A stretch of DNA of 64,000 nucleotides, from NCBI RefSeq assembly GCF_024448935.1, contig NZ_JAMOIE010000020.1, positions 1 through 64,000 on the forward strand, given 5' to 3'. The notes beneath the pieces were generated by a model that ran no database searches, was not told the origin of the DNA, and was given only the letters and a program-made list of their open reading frames with translations. Every line of letters starts with the position of its first letter. The first letter of the stretch is position 1. This document shows positions 17,445 through 27,131 of the stretch, one piece after another. The DNA comes from Stutzerimonas stutzeri (lineage in GTDB: Bacteria > Pseudomonadota > Gammaproteobacteria > Pseudomonadales > Pseudomonadaceae). The position numbers and the translations under genes are program-made.

Positions 17445-18632
17445 ATGCTTCCACTCAGCAACGTGAAAATCCTGGATATCTCGCAAATCATGGCGGGCCC
17501 CTATTGCACCATGGTGTTGGGCGATCTCGGAGCCGAAGTCATCAAGGTCGAGAAAGCCAATGGCGGTGACGACAGCCGGCAAATGGGACCTTACGTCAAC
17601 GGCGAGTCCACCTGCTTCTTTCAGATCAACCGGAACAAGAAAAGCATCTCCCTGGATCTCAAAAATCAGAGGGCCAGGGATATTTTCTATCGTCTGGCGA
17701 TTGACGCCGACGTCATCGTGGAAAACTACCGACCCGGTGTAACGGAATCGTTGCAGATCGACTACGAGACGATCCGCGCGTTCAACCCCAGCATCATCTA
17801 CTGCTCGATCTCAGGCTACGGCCAGACCGGTCCCTCCCGCAGCAAGGGCGGTTTCGATCTCGTCGCCCAAGGCATGAGCGGTCTGATGTCGATGACCGGC
17901 GAGCCCGGCAAGCGACCGCTGAAGACCGGCATCGCTGTTTACGATATTGGCGCCGGCATCACTGCGATCTATTCGATTCTCGCCGCCTACATCCACAAGC
18001 AGAACACCGGTGAAGGCCAGCATATAGACATCGCCATCACCGAATGCGGGCTACCCTGGTTTGCCTGGGAGGCGGCCGCCTATTTCGCCGATGGCACCGT
18101 GCCGCAACCCACCGGCTCACGCCACCGCGTTTCGGCGCCGTACCAGGCAGTCAAGGCGCAGGACGGCTACCTGATGCTGGGTTGCGCCAATCAGCGAACC
18201 TGGGAGCGCCTCTGTCTTGAGGTGATCAAGCGTGAGGACCTGCTCGGCGATGAGCGCTTCGTCACCAATAGCGACCGCGCGCGCAATGTGGAAGCGCTCG
18301 AAGGCATACTCGAAGAGATTCTGTCCCAACAACCGATAAAACACTGGCTCGAACTATGCGATACGGCCGGCGTGCCCGCCGGGCCGATCAATGACTTTGC
18401 CCAGGCCATGCATGACGAACACTACCTGGCACGCGGCATGGTCCAGGAAGTCAGCCACCCGGTAATCGGTGAGATGAAAACGGTCGGCTTTCCCACCAAG
18501 TTTTCCCGGACACCTTTGCAGATACGCCGCCCGGCACCGTTGTTTGCCGAGCATACCGACGAGGTGCTGCACGGCATCGGCATGACCGACGAAGACATCC
18601 GTAATTTGCGGAGTGAGGGCTGCATCCGCTAG
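17445..18632 (+). CDS. CaiB/BaiF family III CoA-transferase
   Basis: This 395-residue family III CoA-transferase moves CoA from an acyl-CoA donor to a free acid. The N-terminal KILDISQIMAGPYCTMVLGDLGAEVIKVE-type segment, the ENYRPG motif (93-98) and the GQHIDIAITECG region (191-202), where the family places its catalytic acid, are conserved (Asp195, Glu200). The C-terminal half includes the small domain. It likely activates the acid imported by the TRAP system. Relatives handle carnitine, formate/oxalate, itaconate or benzylsuccinate, and I cannot choose among them. Confidence 0.92.
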   Translation: MLPLSNVKILDISQIMAGPYCTMVLGDLGAEVIKVEKANGGDDSRQMGPYVNGESTCFFQINRNKKSISLDLKNQRARDIFYRLAIDADVIVENYRPGVTESLQIDYETIRAFNPSIIYCSISGYGQTGPSRSKGGFDLVAQGMSGLMSMTGEPGKRPLKTGIAVYDIGAGITAIYSILAAYIHKQNTGEGQHIDIAITECGLPWFAWEAAAYFADGTVPQPTGSRHRVSAPYQAVKAQDGYLMLGCANQRTWERLCLEVIKREDLLGDERFVTNSDRARNVEALEGILEEILSQQPIKHWLELCDTAGVPAGPINDFAQAMHDEHYLARGMVQEVSHPVIGEMKTVGFPTKFSRTPLQIRRPAPLFAEHTDEVLHGIGMTDEDIRNLRSEGCIR

Positions 18633-18652
18633 CGGTTATTTGCTGGATGTGC

Positions 18653-18666
18653 TTTTGAATTCAAAA
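18653..18666. promoter_or_regulatory. Candidate operator before the aminotransferase gene
   Basis: TTTTGAATTCAAAA is a perfect 14-bp palindrome 36 bp before the aminotransferase start. It has the same TTTTGAAT half-site as the palindrome at 12541-12561. It suggests a second regulated promoter within the cluster under the same GntR protein (inference). Confidence 0.45.
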
Positions 18667-18701
18667 CTCAAAATACAAGAACAAGCGCACTGGAGAACCT
18701 C

Positions 18702-19910
18702 ATGCTGAAGCTCGATTTCCACCCGTCCGGCCGCCATTTCCTGCAGATTCCCGGACCTTCGCCGGTGCCTGATCGCATTCTTCGCGCCATGAGCCTACCC
18801 ACGATTGATCACCGCGGGCCCGAATTCGGTGCCCTGGGTCGCGAACTATTGAGCAAGATCCGTCAGGTGTTCAAGACCCAGCAGCCGGTGGTCATTTACC
18901 CCGCGTCCGGTACCGGGGCGTGGGAAGCGGCGCTGGTCAATACGCTGTCGGCAGGCGACCGGGTACTCATGTTCGAAACCGGCCACTTTGCCACCCTATG
19001 GGAAAAAATGGCGCGGCGGTTGGGGCTGGAACCGGAGTTTATCGGGCTGCCGGGTTATGACGGCTGGCGCCGTGGCGTGCAGGCCGAAATGATCGAGCGG
19101 CGCTTGAAGGAAGACAGCGGCAACACGATCAAGGCCGTCTGCGTGGTGCACAACGAGACGTCCACCGGCGTGACCAGCGATATCGCGGCGGTGCGCCGTG
19201 CCATCGATGCGGCCAAGCATCCGGCACTGCTGCTGGTCGACACGATTTCCGGCCTGGCCTGCGCCGATTATCAGCACGACGCCTGGGGCGTGGACGTGAC
19301 CATTTCCGGTTCGCAGAAGGGCCTGATGCTGCCGCCGGGCATCAGTTTCAACGCGGTATCGGAGAAGGCGATCGAGGCCAGCCGCCTCGCGCAGCTGCCG
19401 AAGAGCTTCTGGGCATGGGACGAGATACTTGAACTCAACCGCAGCGGGTACTGGCCGTACACGCCCAATACCAATCTGCTGTACGGGCTGAACGAAGCGC
19501 TCGACATGCTGCTGACGGAGGGCCTCGATCATGTCTTTGCGCGCCACCAGCGCTGGGCGTCCGGGGTTCGCCAGGCCGTCGAGGCCTGGGGCCTGGAGGT
19601 GCAGTGTCAGGAGCCAAGCGTCTATTCGCCCGTACTGACCGGTGTGGTAATGCCCGAAGGGGTTGACGCTGACGAAGTTCGCAGCCTGATCTATCGCCGT
19701 TTCGACCTCTCATTGGGCACCGGGCTGGGCAAGGCGAAGGGCAAGATGTTTCGCATTGGCCATCTCGGTGACTGCAATGACCTCACCCTGATCGCCACCC
19801 TTGGCGGTTGCGAGGCCGGCCTGAAGATGTCCGGCGTGTCGCTCAAGGACAGCGGCGTACTCGCCGCACTGGACTACTTCGCAGCGAGCCCGCTGGACGA
19901 GTCGCACTGA
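18702..19910 (+). CDS. Class V aminotransferase (serine/alanine-glyoxylate aminotransferase-like)
   Basis: This 402-residue PLP enzyme is of the alanine-glyoxylate/serine-glyoxylate type. It has the N-terminal QIPGPSPVPDRIL and HRGPEFG motifs, ASGTGAWEA for the cofactor phosphate, LLVDTISGLAC with the PLP aspartate, and the Schiff-base lysine in SGSQKGLMLPPG. It would transfer an amino group to a small 2-oxo acid such as glyoxylate. Starting after a candidate operator and 34 bp before the 2-hydroxyacid dehydrogenase, it probably uses the oxo acid that enzyme produces. Confidence 0.9.
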   Translation: MLKLDFHPSGRHFLQIPGPSPVPDRILRAMSLPTIDHRGPEFGALGRELLSKIRQVFKTQQPVVIYPASGTGAWEAALVNTLSAGDRVLMFETGHFATLWEKMARRLGLEPEFIGLPGYDGWRRGVQAEMIERRLKEDSGNTIKAVCVVHNETSTGVTSDIAAVRRAIDAAKHPALLLVDTISGLACADYQHDAWGVDVTISGSQKGLMLPPGISFNAVSEKAIEASRLAQLPKSFWAWDEILELNRSGYWPYTPNTNLLYGLNEALDMLLTEGLDHVFARHQRWASGVRQAVEAWGLEVQCQEPSVYSPVLTGVVMPEGVDADEVRSLIYRRFDLSLGTGLGKAKGKMFRIGHLGDCNDLTLIATLGGCEAGLKMSGVSLKDSGVLAALDYFAASPLDESH

Positions 19911-19946
19911 CATTCCCCCTTTTGATGGCAGACATGGGAGGTCGTG

Positions 19947-22946
19947 ATGACTTCGTTTACCGAACCCGGAATAACGGCGAGCAAGGTGTCATCGGAGCGC
20001 TCTTCGGCCTTGGCTGAGCGCTTGCGGCGCGAGATCGCCGGCGACGTACTGTTTGATCCGGCGTCACGTGGTCGCTACGCGACGGACGCTTCGATCTACC
20101 AGATCACGCCGGTCGGTGTGGTGATTCCGCGCCATCAGCATGATTTGCAGGTCGCATTGGATATCGCCCGGGATGCCAAGGTGCCGCTGCTGGCGCGCGG
20201 CGGCGGCACCAGTCAATGCGGGCAGACGGTGGGAGACGCACTGGTGGTCGATACCAGTCGTTGGCTGAACCAGATCGTCGAGTTCGATGAAGATGCCCTG
20301 ACCCTGGTGGTCGAGCCAGGGGTCGTGCTCGATGAGCTGAATCGCTGGCTCAAGCCACATGGGTTGTGGTTTCCGGTGGACGTGTCGACCTCGGCTCAAT
20401 GCACCCTGGGCGGCATGGCCGGTAACAACTCCTGCGGCTCGCGCTCCATTCGCTACGGCAACATGGTGCACAACGTATTGGCTATCGATACGTTGCTGGC
20501 CGATGGCAAGGAGGCTCGCTTCGGTCTGCTCCAGGACCTGGCACAGGGGGATCGGGTACGCGAGATCGCCCAGGCAGTGCAGCGTATCGCCGAGCGCGAG
20601 AATGCCCATATCCGCGAGCACTACCCGAAGGTGCTGCGCCGCGTGGGCGGTTATAACCTCGACCTGTTCGACTGCCAGAGCCCGCTTCCCTACGACGCGG
20701 GCGGCCGGGTCAACCTGGCCCATCTGCTGATCGGCTCGGAAGGCACGCTCGCGGTGACCCGCCGGATCAAGCTCAAACTGGCACCGCTGCCCCAGCACAA
20801 GGTGCTGGCCGTGGTGAACTTCCCGACCTTCTACCAGACCATGGACCTGACCCGGCACATCGTCACGCTCGACCCGACAGCGGTCGAGCTGGTCGATCGG
20901 ACGATGATCGACCTGTCGATGGAAAACCCGGCCTTCAAGCCAGTGATCGAGAAGGCATTGCTCGGCCAGCCACAGGCATTGTTGCTGGTTGAATTCGCGG
21001 GCGAGGAGGTCGCCGGTCTGCAGGAGCGGCTCGGCCGGCTGAGTGAGCTGATGGCCGATCTTGGGCTGCCTGGCAGTGTGGTCAAGATGACCGAGACGGC
21101 GGAGCAGACGGCGCTGTGGAACGTGCGCAAGGCCGGTCTGAACATCATGATGAGCATGAAGGGTGACGGCAAGCCGGTGTCCTTCATCGAAGACTGTGCC
21201 GTGCCGCTGGAGCACCTGGCCGAATACACCGCCAAGCTCACCGAGGTGTTCCACAAACATGGCACCGAGGGCACCTGGTACGCCCACGCCAGTGTTGGCA
21301 CCTTGCACGTACGGCCGATTCTCGACATGCGCCGCGATGGCGCGCACAAGATGCGCGCCATCGCCGAAGAAGCATCGGCGCTGGTGCGTGCCTACAAGGG
21401 GGCCTTTTCCGGCGAGCATGGGGACGGCCTGTGCCGCGGGGAATGGGTGGCCTGGCAGTTCGGCCCGCAGCTCAATGCCGCATTCAAGGAGGTCAAACAG
21501 CTGTTCGATCCGGAAAATCTGCTCAATCCCGGCAAGATCGTCGATCCCCCGCGCATGGATGATCACAGTTATTTCCGCTTCCCCAAGACCTATCAGCCGA
21601 TCCCGATGGCGCCGGTGCTCGACTGGTCGGAATGGAACGTGCTGCGCGATCCGCTGACCGGCAAGCAGAGTGCGCCCGGCAGCGGCGCCGATCCGACCGG
21701 TGGGCTGATTGGCGCCGTGGAGATGTGCAATAACAACGGCCACTGTCGCAAGTTCGACGCCGGCACCATGTGCCCCAGCTACCGAGCGACACGCGACGAG
21801 CAGCACCTGACCCGCGGGCGCGCCAACACGTTGCGACTGGCGCTATCGGGCCAGCTGGGCCCTGATGGGCTGGCCAGCGAGGACGTCAAGGCTGCGCTCG
21901 ATCTGTGCGTCTCCTGCAAGGGCTGCAAACGTGAATGCCCGACCGGCGTCGACATGGCCAAGATGAAGATCGAGGCCCGTGCCGCCTGGGCGAAAAATCA
22001 TCCGACACCACTGCGTGAGCGGATGGTTGCGGAAATGCCGCGCTATGCGCCGTATGCCCGCCACCTGGCCGGGGTGACTGATCTGGTCGAGCGTATGCCG
22101 CTGCTGTCGCGATGGATCAAGCGCGCGCTCGGGTTGGCCGGACAGCGTGCGTTGCCGCGCTTCGCTGGCAATTTCCTGGCGACTGCTCCGGCAAGCCGTT
22201 CGACGCATACCCAGGAGGTCCTGCTGTTCGTCGACACCTTCAACAACTACATGGAGCCGGAGAACGCGCGAGCCGCCTGTCGTGTACTCGAGGCGTCCGG
22301 GTATCGGGTCCACTTCAACCAGGCACCACAGGAGCGGCCGCTGTGCTGCGGACGCACCTACCTGGCCTCGGGGCAGGTCGACAAGGCCAAGGCGGAAGCC
22401 CGACGCACGCTCGACTATCTGCTGCCGTTCGTCGAACGTGGCGTGAGCATCGTCGGGCTTGAACCCTCGTGCCTGCTGACCCTGCGCGACGAATTCCTGC
22501 GCTACGGCTATGGCGAGCAGGCCAAGGCGTTGTCCGAGGCGTCCTTGCTGTTCGAGGAGTTTCTGGTCAGGGAGCAGGCTGCCGGTAATCTCCAGCTCAA
22601 ACTCAAGGGACTGGACGCGCCGCGCGCGCTGTTGCACGGCCATTGTCATCAGAAGGCGTTCAATGCGCTACGACCGGTGGAGCAGGTGCTGCGCTGGATA
22701 CCGGATCTGGAGGTCAGAACCGTCGAAACCTCCTGCTGCGGGATGGCCGGCAGTTTCGGCTACGAGCACGAGCACTACGATGCTTCGATGCAGATGGCCG
22801 AACTGGCATTGCTGCCCGCGGTTCGCAAGGCTCAAGCCGAGGATTTGATAGTCGCCGACGGCACCAGTTGTCGTCACCAGATCCATGACGGGGCCCAGCG
22901 TGATGCCTTGCATGTGGCGAGGGTGCTGGAACGGGCGTTGGCGTGA
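19947..22946 (+). CDS. FAD-linked and Fe-S 2-hydroxyacid dehydrogenase (YdiJ/D-lactate or D-2-hydroxyglutarate dehydrogenase-like fusion)
   Basis: A 999-residue protein combines GlcD-like and GlcF-like halves. An FAD-binding PCMH domain (about 40-230; LLARGGGTSQCGQ) is followed by FAD-oxidase C (about 280-540; FSGEHGDGL). Cysteines for one Fe-S centre lie at about 594-608, a classical CxxCxxCxxxCP cluster (CVSCKGCKRECP) at about 654-664, and two CCG motifs at about 800 and 929. Such enzymes oxidise D-2-hydroxyacids and pass electrons to the respiratory chain. An in-frame GTG at 19944 precedes the ATG; ATG 19947 has GGGAGG 5 bp upstream. It is the last gene of the accessory cluster. Confidence 0.92.
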   Translation: MTSFTEPGITASKVSSERSSALAERLRREIAGDVLFDPASRGRYATDASIYQITPVGVVIPRHQHDLQVALDIARDAKVPLLARGGGTSQCGQTVGDALVVDTSRWLNQIVEFDEDALTLVVEPGVVLDELNRWLKPHGLWFPVDVSTSAQCTLGGMAGNNSCGSRSIRYGNMVHNVLAIDTLLADGKEARFGLLQDLAQGDRVREIAQAVQRIAERENAHIREHYPKVLRRVGGYNLDLFDCQSPLPYDAGGRVNLAHLLIGSEGTLAVTRRIKLKLAPLPQHKVLAVVNFPTFYQTMDLTRHIVTLDPTAVELVDRTMIDLSMENPAFKPVIEKALLGQPQALLLVEFAGEEVAGLQERLGRLSELMADLGLPGSVVKMTETAEQTALWNVRKAGLNIMMSMKGDGKPVSFIEDCAVPLEHLAEYTAKLTEVFHKHGTEGTWYAHASVGTLHVRPILDMRRDGAHKMRAIAEEASALVRAYKGAFSGEHGDGLCRGEWVAWQFGPQLNAAFKEVKQLFDPENLLNPGKIVDPPRMDDHSYFRFPKTYQPIPMAPVLDWSEWNVLRDPLTGKQSAPGSGADPTGGLIGAVEMCNNNGHCRKFDAGTMCPSYRATRDEQHLTRGRANTLRLALSGQLGPDGLASEDVKAALDLCVSCKGCKRECPTGVDMAKMKIEARAAWAKNHPTPLRERMVAEMPRYAPYARHLAGVTDLVERMPLLSRWIKRALGLAGQRALPRFAGNFLATAPASRSTHTQEVLLFVDTFNNYMEPENARAACRVLEASGYRVHFNQAPQERPLCCGRTYLASGQVDKAKAEARRTLDYLLPFVERGVSIVGLEPSCLLTLRDEFLRYGYGEQAKALSEASLLFEEFLVREQAAGNLQLKLKGLDAPRALLHGHCHQKAFNALRPVEQVLRWIPDLEVRTVETSCCGMAGSFGYEHEHYDASMQMAELALLPAVRKAQAEDLIVADGTSCRHQIHDGAQRDALHVARVLERALA

Positions 22947-22953
22947 TGTATCA

Positions 22954-22971
22954 GCGCGGGCGATCCCGCGC
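22954..22971. terminator. Hairpin between convergent genes
   Basis: A GC-only perfect 7-bp stem (GCGCGGG/CCCGCGC) with a 4-nt loop lies between the end of the dehydrogenase gene and the end of rnt on the other strand. No T run is seen on either side, so termination activity is uncertain. Confidence 0.35.
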
Positions 22972-23031
22972 GCTATCGGCACGGGTTTGCCAGATGTACT
23001 GCTCTGGGCGGTCAGCCGGTGGCCCGGCTGC

Positions 23032-23706
23032 TCACTCGTCGAACTCTTCCCAACCGCCCATTTCTCTCCAGCGATTGACGATGCCGCAGAACAGCTCGGC
23101 GGTCTTCTCGGTATCGTAGCGCGCCGAATGCGCTTCACGCCCGTCGAAATCGATGCCGGCCGCCTGGCAGGCCTTGGCCAGAACGGTCTGGCCATAGGCG
23201 AGGCCGGCGAGGGTGGCGGTGTCGAAGCTGGAGAACGGGTGGAAGGGGTTGCGCTTGATGCCGCAGCGCACCATGGCCGCGTTGAGGAAGCCAAGATCGA
23301 AGCTGCTGTTGTGACCAACCAGAATGGCGCGCTTGCAGCCGGCTGATTTCACCGCCTTGCGCACACTGCGGATGATCTCGTTCAGCGCCTGTGATTCGGG
23401 TACTGCCATCCGCAGCGGGTGGTCCAGCTTGATGCCGGTGAACTCCAGCGCGGCAGCTTCGATATTGGCGCCAGCGAAGGGCTCCACGCGGAAGAACAGC
23501 GTTTCCTGCGGGTAGAGCATGCCCTGCTCATCCATGCCAATGGTCACCGCGGCGATTTCCAGCAAGGCGTCGGTGGCGCAGTTGAAGCCGCCGCACTCGA
23601 CGTCCACCACGACCGGCAGAAAGCCACGGAAGCGCCTTGCCATCGGCGAGCGCGGCTTGCCTGGTTGGTTGCCTTCCAGCTCGTCGTCGAACTGCTCTTC
23701 GCTCAT
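23032..23706 (-). CDS. rnt: Ribonuclease T
   Basis: This 224-residue DEDD exonuclease trims tRNA and other RNA 3' ends. The catalytic motifs are visible: [11 protein letters not shown] (first acidic pair), [12 protein letters not shown], and [14 protein letters not shown]. The open frame starts at 23727, but ATG 23706 gives the standard length and overlaps the pyrC stop codon by 4 bp (ATGA), implying translational coupling. The rnt-pyrC-motY-argG order matches P. aeruginosa. Confidence 0.94.
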   Translation of the reverse strand: MSEEQFDDELEGNQPGKPRSPMARRFRGFLPVVVDVECGGFNCATDALLEIAAVTIGMDEQGMLYPQETLFFRVEPFAGANIEAAALEFTGIKLDHPLRMAVPESQALNEIIRSVRKAVKSAGCKRAILVGHNSSFDLGFLNAAMVRCGIKRNPFHPFSSFDTATLAGLAYGQTVLAKACQAAGIDFDGREAHSARYDTEKTAELFCGIVNRWREMGGWEEFDE

Positions 23707-24746
23707 GCGCTTGTCTCCAGCCGCCATTGCAGGGTCTCGCCGGCGCGCAAGGGCACCACGTTATGCTCGCCGAACGGCAGATCGGCCGGCACGCTCCAGG
23801 GTTCGCGTACCAGGGCGATCTGCTCGGTATTGCGCGGCAGGCCATAGAAGTCGGCGCCGAAGTGGCTGGCAAACGCCTCTAGTTTGTCCAGCGCATTGCG
23901 CTGTTCGAACGCTTCGGCATAGAACTCGATTGCCGCGAACGCCGTATAACAGCCGGCGCAACCGCAGGCATTTTCCTTGGCGTGCTGAGCATGCGGTGCC
24001 GAGTCGGTGCCGAGGAAGAACTTCGGACTGCCGCTGGTCGCCGCATCGAGCAAGGCTTCCTGATGGGTGTTGCGTTTGAGTATCGGCAGACAGAAGAAGT
24101 GCGGGCGGATGCCGCCCACCAGCATGTGGTTGCGGTTGTAGAGCAGGTGGTGGGCCGTGATGGTGGCGCCGACGTTGCTGCCGGACGCCTCGACGAACTG
24201 CACCGCGTCGCGGGTGGTGATGTGTTCGAACACCACCTTGAGCGTGGGGAAGCGCTCGGTCACCCGGCTCAGCTGTTCGTCGATGAAGTATTTCTCGCGA
24301 TCGAAGATGTCGATCTCGGCGCGCGTCACTTCGCCGTGGACCAGCAGCGGCAGGCCGACTTCGGCCATGGTTTCCAACAGCGGGAAGATATTGTCGATGC
24401 GGGTGACGCCGGATGCTGAGTTGGTCGTGGCACCGGCTGGATACAGCTTGGCCGCATAAACATAGCCGCTGGCTTTGGCGGCGCGTATGTCGTCGGGCTG
24501 TGTGCCGTCGGTGAGGTAGAGCACCATCAGCGGCTCGAAGCCGTTCCTGGCCGGCCGGGCGGCAAGAATCCGTTGGCGGTAAGCGTCCGCCTCGCTCGCG
24601 TTGCGAACTGGTGGTACAAGGTTCGGCATGATGATCGCGCGTGCGAACTGGCGTGCGGCGTCCGCCACGGTATGTGGCAGCGCTGCGCCGTCGCGCAGGT
24701 GAATGTGCCAATCGTCGGGGCGCAGTAATGTCAGTCGGTCGGACAT
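23703..24746 (-). CDS. pyrC: Dihydroorotase
   Basis: This 347-residue class II dihydroorotase closes carbamoyl aspartate to dihydroorotate in pyrimidine synthesis. The metal-binding WHIHLRDG is at 13-20. Carboxylated lysine ([14 protein letters not shown]), HGEV, FEHITT and LGTDSAPH motifs are present. It overlaps rnt by 4 bp and is divergent from motY. Confidence 0.95.
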   Translation of the reverse strand: MSDRLTLLRPDDWHIHLRDGAALPHTVADAARQFARAIIMPNLVPPVRNASEADAYRQRILAARPARNGFEPLMVLYLTDGTQPDDIRAAKASGYVYAAKLYPAGATTNSASGVTRIDNIFPLLETMAEVGLPLLVHGEVTRAEIDIFDREKYFIDEQLSRVTERFPTLKVVFEHITTRDAVQFVEASGSNVGATITAHHLLYNRNHMLVGGIRPHFFCLPILKRNTHQEALLDAATSGSPKFFLGTDSAPHAQHAKENACGCAGCYTAFAAIEFYAEAFEQRNALDKLEAFASHFGADFYGLPRNTEQIALVREPWSVPADLPFGEHNVVPLRAGETLQWRLETSA

Positions 24747-24869
24747 GCAGATTTCCAGGCGGGTAAAACGTGCGGGAATGCTACCGGAAACGCGTGAAAA
24801 AATCGCCGCAGGCGGGTCTTCCGGCCGAAACGAGTAGCGACGAAGCGGGCTTGTGGTCCCCTGTCCGGT

Positions 24870-24896
24870 TCAAGTTTTTGCGCCTTGCACCGATAT
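24870..24896 (+). promoter_or_regulatory. Probable FliA (sigma-28) promoter of motY
   Basis: TCAAGTTT, an 11-bp spacer and ACCGATAT match the flagellar sigma-28 pattern (TCAAG/TAAAG with N11-12 and GCCGATA) closely. The predicted start of transcription near 24902 lies upstream of the GTG at 24930. This supports that start for motY and places the gene in the late flagellar regulon (inference from motif). Confidence 0.6.
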
Positions 24897-24929
24897 CCCG
24901 TTTGAATGTTGTTCAACGGGAAGCCTTAC

Positions 24930-25826
24930 GTGCGCTTGCGTCTTCTGATTCTCAGCTGCCTGCTGATCTCCCCGGCCAATGCACTCACGTTCCAGACACG
25001 TCTGGAACGAGCGCAGTGGCAGGTAGAAGGTGATCAGTTCGAATGCCGACTGACGCAACCGGTGGCGGGCTTCGGCGCGGGAGCGTTCGTGCGCCGGGCT
25101 GGCGAACAGGCAACCTTCCGTTTGCAATCCGCTGATCGCTGGCTAAGTAACGGTTCGGCGACCCTGCTCGCAGCGGCCGCGCCCTGGCAGCCAGAGCGCA
25201 GCGATATCAATCTGGGTTTTGTCGCGGTGGCTGGCGGCGAAGACGTACCCTTCAAAAGCTCGCAGCGGCAGGCGGGTCGGCTGCTCAGCGGCTTGCTCGA
25301 AGGGCGCAGCCCAGTGGTGCGCCACCGCACGCGGCAAGGGGGCGAAGCGCTGGAGGTGCGGTTGCTGCCGGCTCGTTTCGGCAAGGCTTACGAGGACTTC
25401 CGCGCCTGTACAGCGAAGCTGTTGCCGGTGAATTTCGATCAGATTCGCCAGTCGCAAGTCGGGTTCCCCACCGGTGATGTAGCGCTCGATGCCTTGGCCC
25501 GGGCCAAGCTCGACATCCTTCTGCAGTTTCTCAAGGCCGACCCGACTGTCAACCGAATACAACTCGACGGTCATTCCGACAACAGTGGCAACCGTTTGAC
25601 CAACCGCGACCTGTCCCGTCGCCGTGCATTGGCGGTCGAGGAGTACCTCGTCGCCAACGGCGTGCCGAAGGAACACATCACGCTGCGCTTTCACGGCGAA
25701 CGCTATCCCGTCGTGCCCAACAGCAGCGAGGCCAACCGGGCCAAGAATCGGCGGGTGACCCTGCGCTTGGAGCGCGGGCCGGCGACCACCACTGCCGCAG
25801 CAGAGGGCGGTACACCGTCGACCTGA
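24930..25826 (+). CDS. motY: MotY, flagellar T-ring motor protein
   Basis: This exported protein of about 298 residues has a hydrophobic signal (RLRLLILSCLLISPANA), a MotY-specific N-terminal domain and a C-terminal OmpA-like peptidoglycan-binding domain (IQLDGHSDNSGN, LSRRRALAVEEYL, NRAKNRRVTL). MotY forms the T ring that holds stator units in polar flagella. The start is probably GTG 24930, preceded by GGGAAG and downstream of the sigma-28-like promoter. ATG 24906 in the same frame would leave almost no leader. Its place between pyrC and argG equals PA3526. Confidence 0.85.
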   Translation: MRLRLLILSCLLISPANALTFQTRLERAQWQVEGDQFECRLTQPVAGFGAGAFVRRAGEQATFRLQSADRWLSNGSATLLAAAAPWQPERSDINLGFVAVAGGEDVPFKSSQRQAGRLLSGLLEGRSPVVRHRTRQGGEALEVRLLPARFGKAYEDFRACTAKLLPVNFDQIRQSQVGFPTGDVALDALARAKLDILLQFLKADPTVNRIQLDGHSDNSGNRLTNRDLSRRRALAVEEYLVANGVPKEHITLRFHGERYPVVPNSSEANRAKNRRVTLRLERGPATTTAAAEGGTPST

Positions 25827-25913
25827 TGCCGAGGGGTCGCATGCGCCCCTGTAAAACAAACGTCGCGACCAGTAGAATCCCCGCTTTCCTTACAATCCCG
25901 GGAGTGGATGGCA

Positions 25914-27131
25914 ATGGCCGACGTAAAGAAGGTGGTCCTGGCGTATTCCGGTGGCCTGGACACCTCGGTGATCCTCAAGTGGCTGCAAGACACCTATAAC
26001 TGTGAAGTGGTGACCTTCACCGCCGACCTCGGCCAGGGCGAAGAAGTCGAACCGGCGCGCACCAAGGCGCAGGCTCTGGGCGTCAAGGAAATCTACATCG
26101 ACGATTTGCGCGAAGAGTTCGTCCGCGACTTCGTCTTCCCGATGTTCCGCGCCAACACCGTTTACGAAGGCGAGTACCTGCTGGGTACCTCCATCGCCCG
26201 TCCGCTGATCGCCAAGCGCCTGATCGAGATCGCCAACGAAACCGGCGCCGATGCCATCTCCCACGGCGCCACCGGAAAGGGCAACGACCAGGTCCGTTTC
26301 GAACTGGGCGCCTACGCACTCAAACCGGGCGTCAAGGTCATCGCTCCGTGGCGCGAGTGGGACCTGCTCTCGCGCGAGAAGCTGATGGATTATGCCGAGA
26401 AGCATGCCATCCCGATCGAGCGCCACGGCAAGAAGAAGTCACCGTATTCCATGGACGCCAACCTGCTGCACATCTCCTATGAGGGCGGCGTGCTGGAAGA
26501 CACCTGGGCCGAGCACGAAGAAGACATGTGGCGCTGGACGCGTTCGCCTGAGACCGCACCGGATACCCCGACCTACATTGAACTGACCTACCGCAAGGGC
26601 GATATTGTCGCCATCGACGGCAAGGACATGTCTCCGGCCCAGGTGCTGGCCGAGTTGAACCGCATCGGCGGTGAGAACGGCATTGGGCGTCTGGATATCG
26701 TCGAGAACCGTTATGTCGGCATGAAATCGCGCGGCTGCTACGAGACCCCCGGTGGCACCATCATGCTCAAGGGGCATCGGGCCATCGAGTCGATTACCCT
26801 CGACCGTGAAGTGGCTCACCTGAAAGACGAGCTGATGCCCAAGTACGCCAGCCTGATCTACAACGGCTACTGGTGGAGCCCTGAGCGCAGCATGCTGCAG
26901 CAGATGATCGACGCGTCGCAGGTCAATGTGAACGGTGTGGTGCGTCTGAAACTCTACAAGGGCAACGTCATCGTCACCGGCCGCAAGTCGGACGACTCGC
27001 TGTTCGACGCCAACATCGCCACCTTCGAAGACGATGCGGGCGCCTACGACCAGGCCGACGCGGGCGGTTTCATCAAGCTCAATGCGCTGCGCATGCGCAT
27101 CGCCGCCGGCAAGGGCCGCAGCCCGCTCTAA
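25914..27131 (+). CDS. argG: Argininosuccinate synthase
   Basis: This 405-residue enzyme joins citrulline and aspartate using ATP in arginine synthesis. The ATP-pyrophosphatase loop [11 protein letters not shown] is near the N terminus, followed by [15 protein letters not shown] and [17 protein letters not shown]. Two ATG codons six bases apart are possible. ATG 25914 (MADVKK) is 9 bp from GGGAG and matches relatives; ATG 25908 is too close to it. The gene is followed by tandem heptad repeats and then gloA. Confidence 0.96.
   Translation: MADVKKVVLAYSGGLDTSVILKWLQDTYNCEVVTFTADLGQGEEVEPARTKAQALGVKEIYIDDLREEFVRDFVFPMFRANTVYEGEYLLGTSIARPLIAKRLIEIANETGADAISHGATGKGNDQVRFELGAYALKPGVKVIAPWREWDLLSREKLMDYAEKHAIPIERHGKKKSPYSMDANLLHISYEGGVLEDTWAEHEEDMWRWTRSPETAPDTPTYIELTYRKGDIVAIDGKDMSPAQVLAELNRIGGENGIGRLDIVENRYVGMKSRGCYETPGGTIMLKGHRAIESITLDREVAHLKDELMPKYASLIYNGYWWSPERSMLQQMIDASQVNVNGVVRLKLYKGNVIVTGRKSDDSLFDANIATFEDDAGAYDQADAGGFIKLNALRMRIAAGKGRSPL

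Noticed and set aside
20064-21806. 580-codon open frame on the - strand
   Set aside because: It is antisense to the FAD/Fe-S dehydrogenase, whose motifs are unambiguous.
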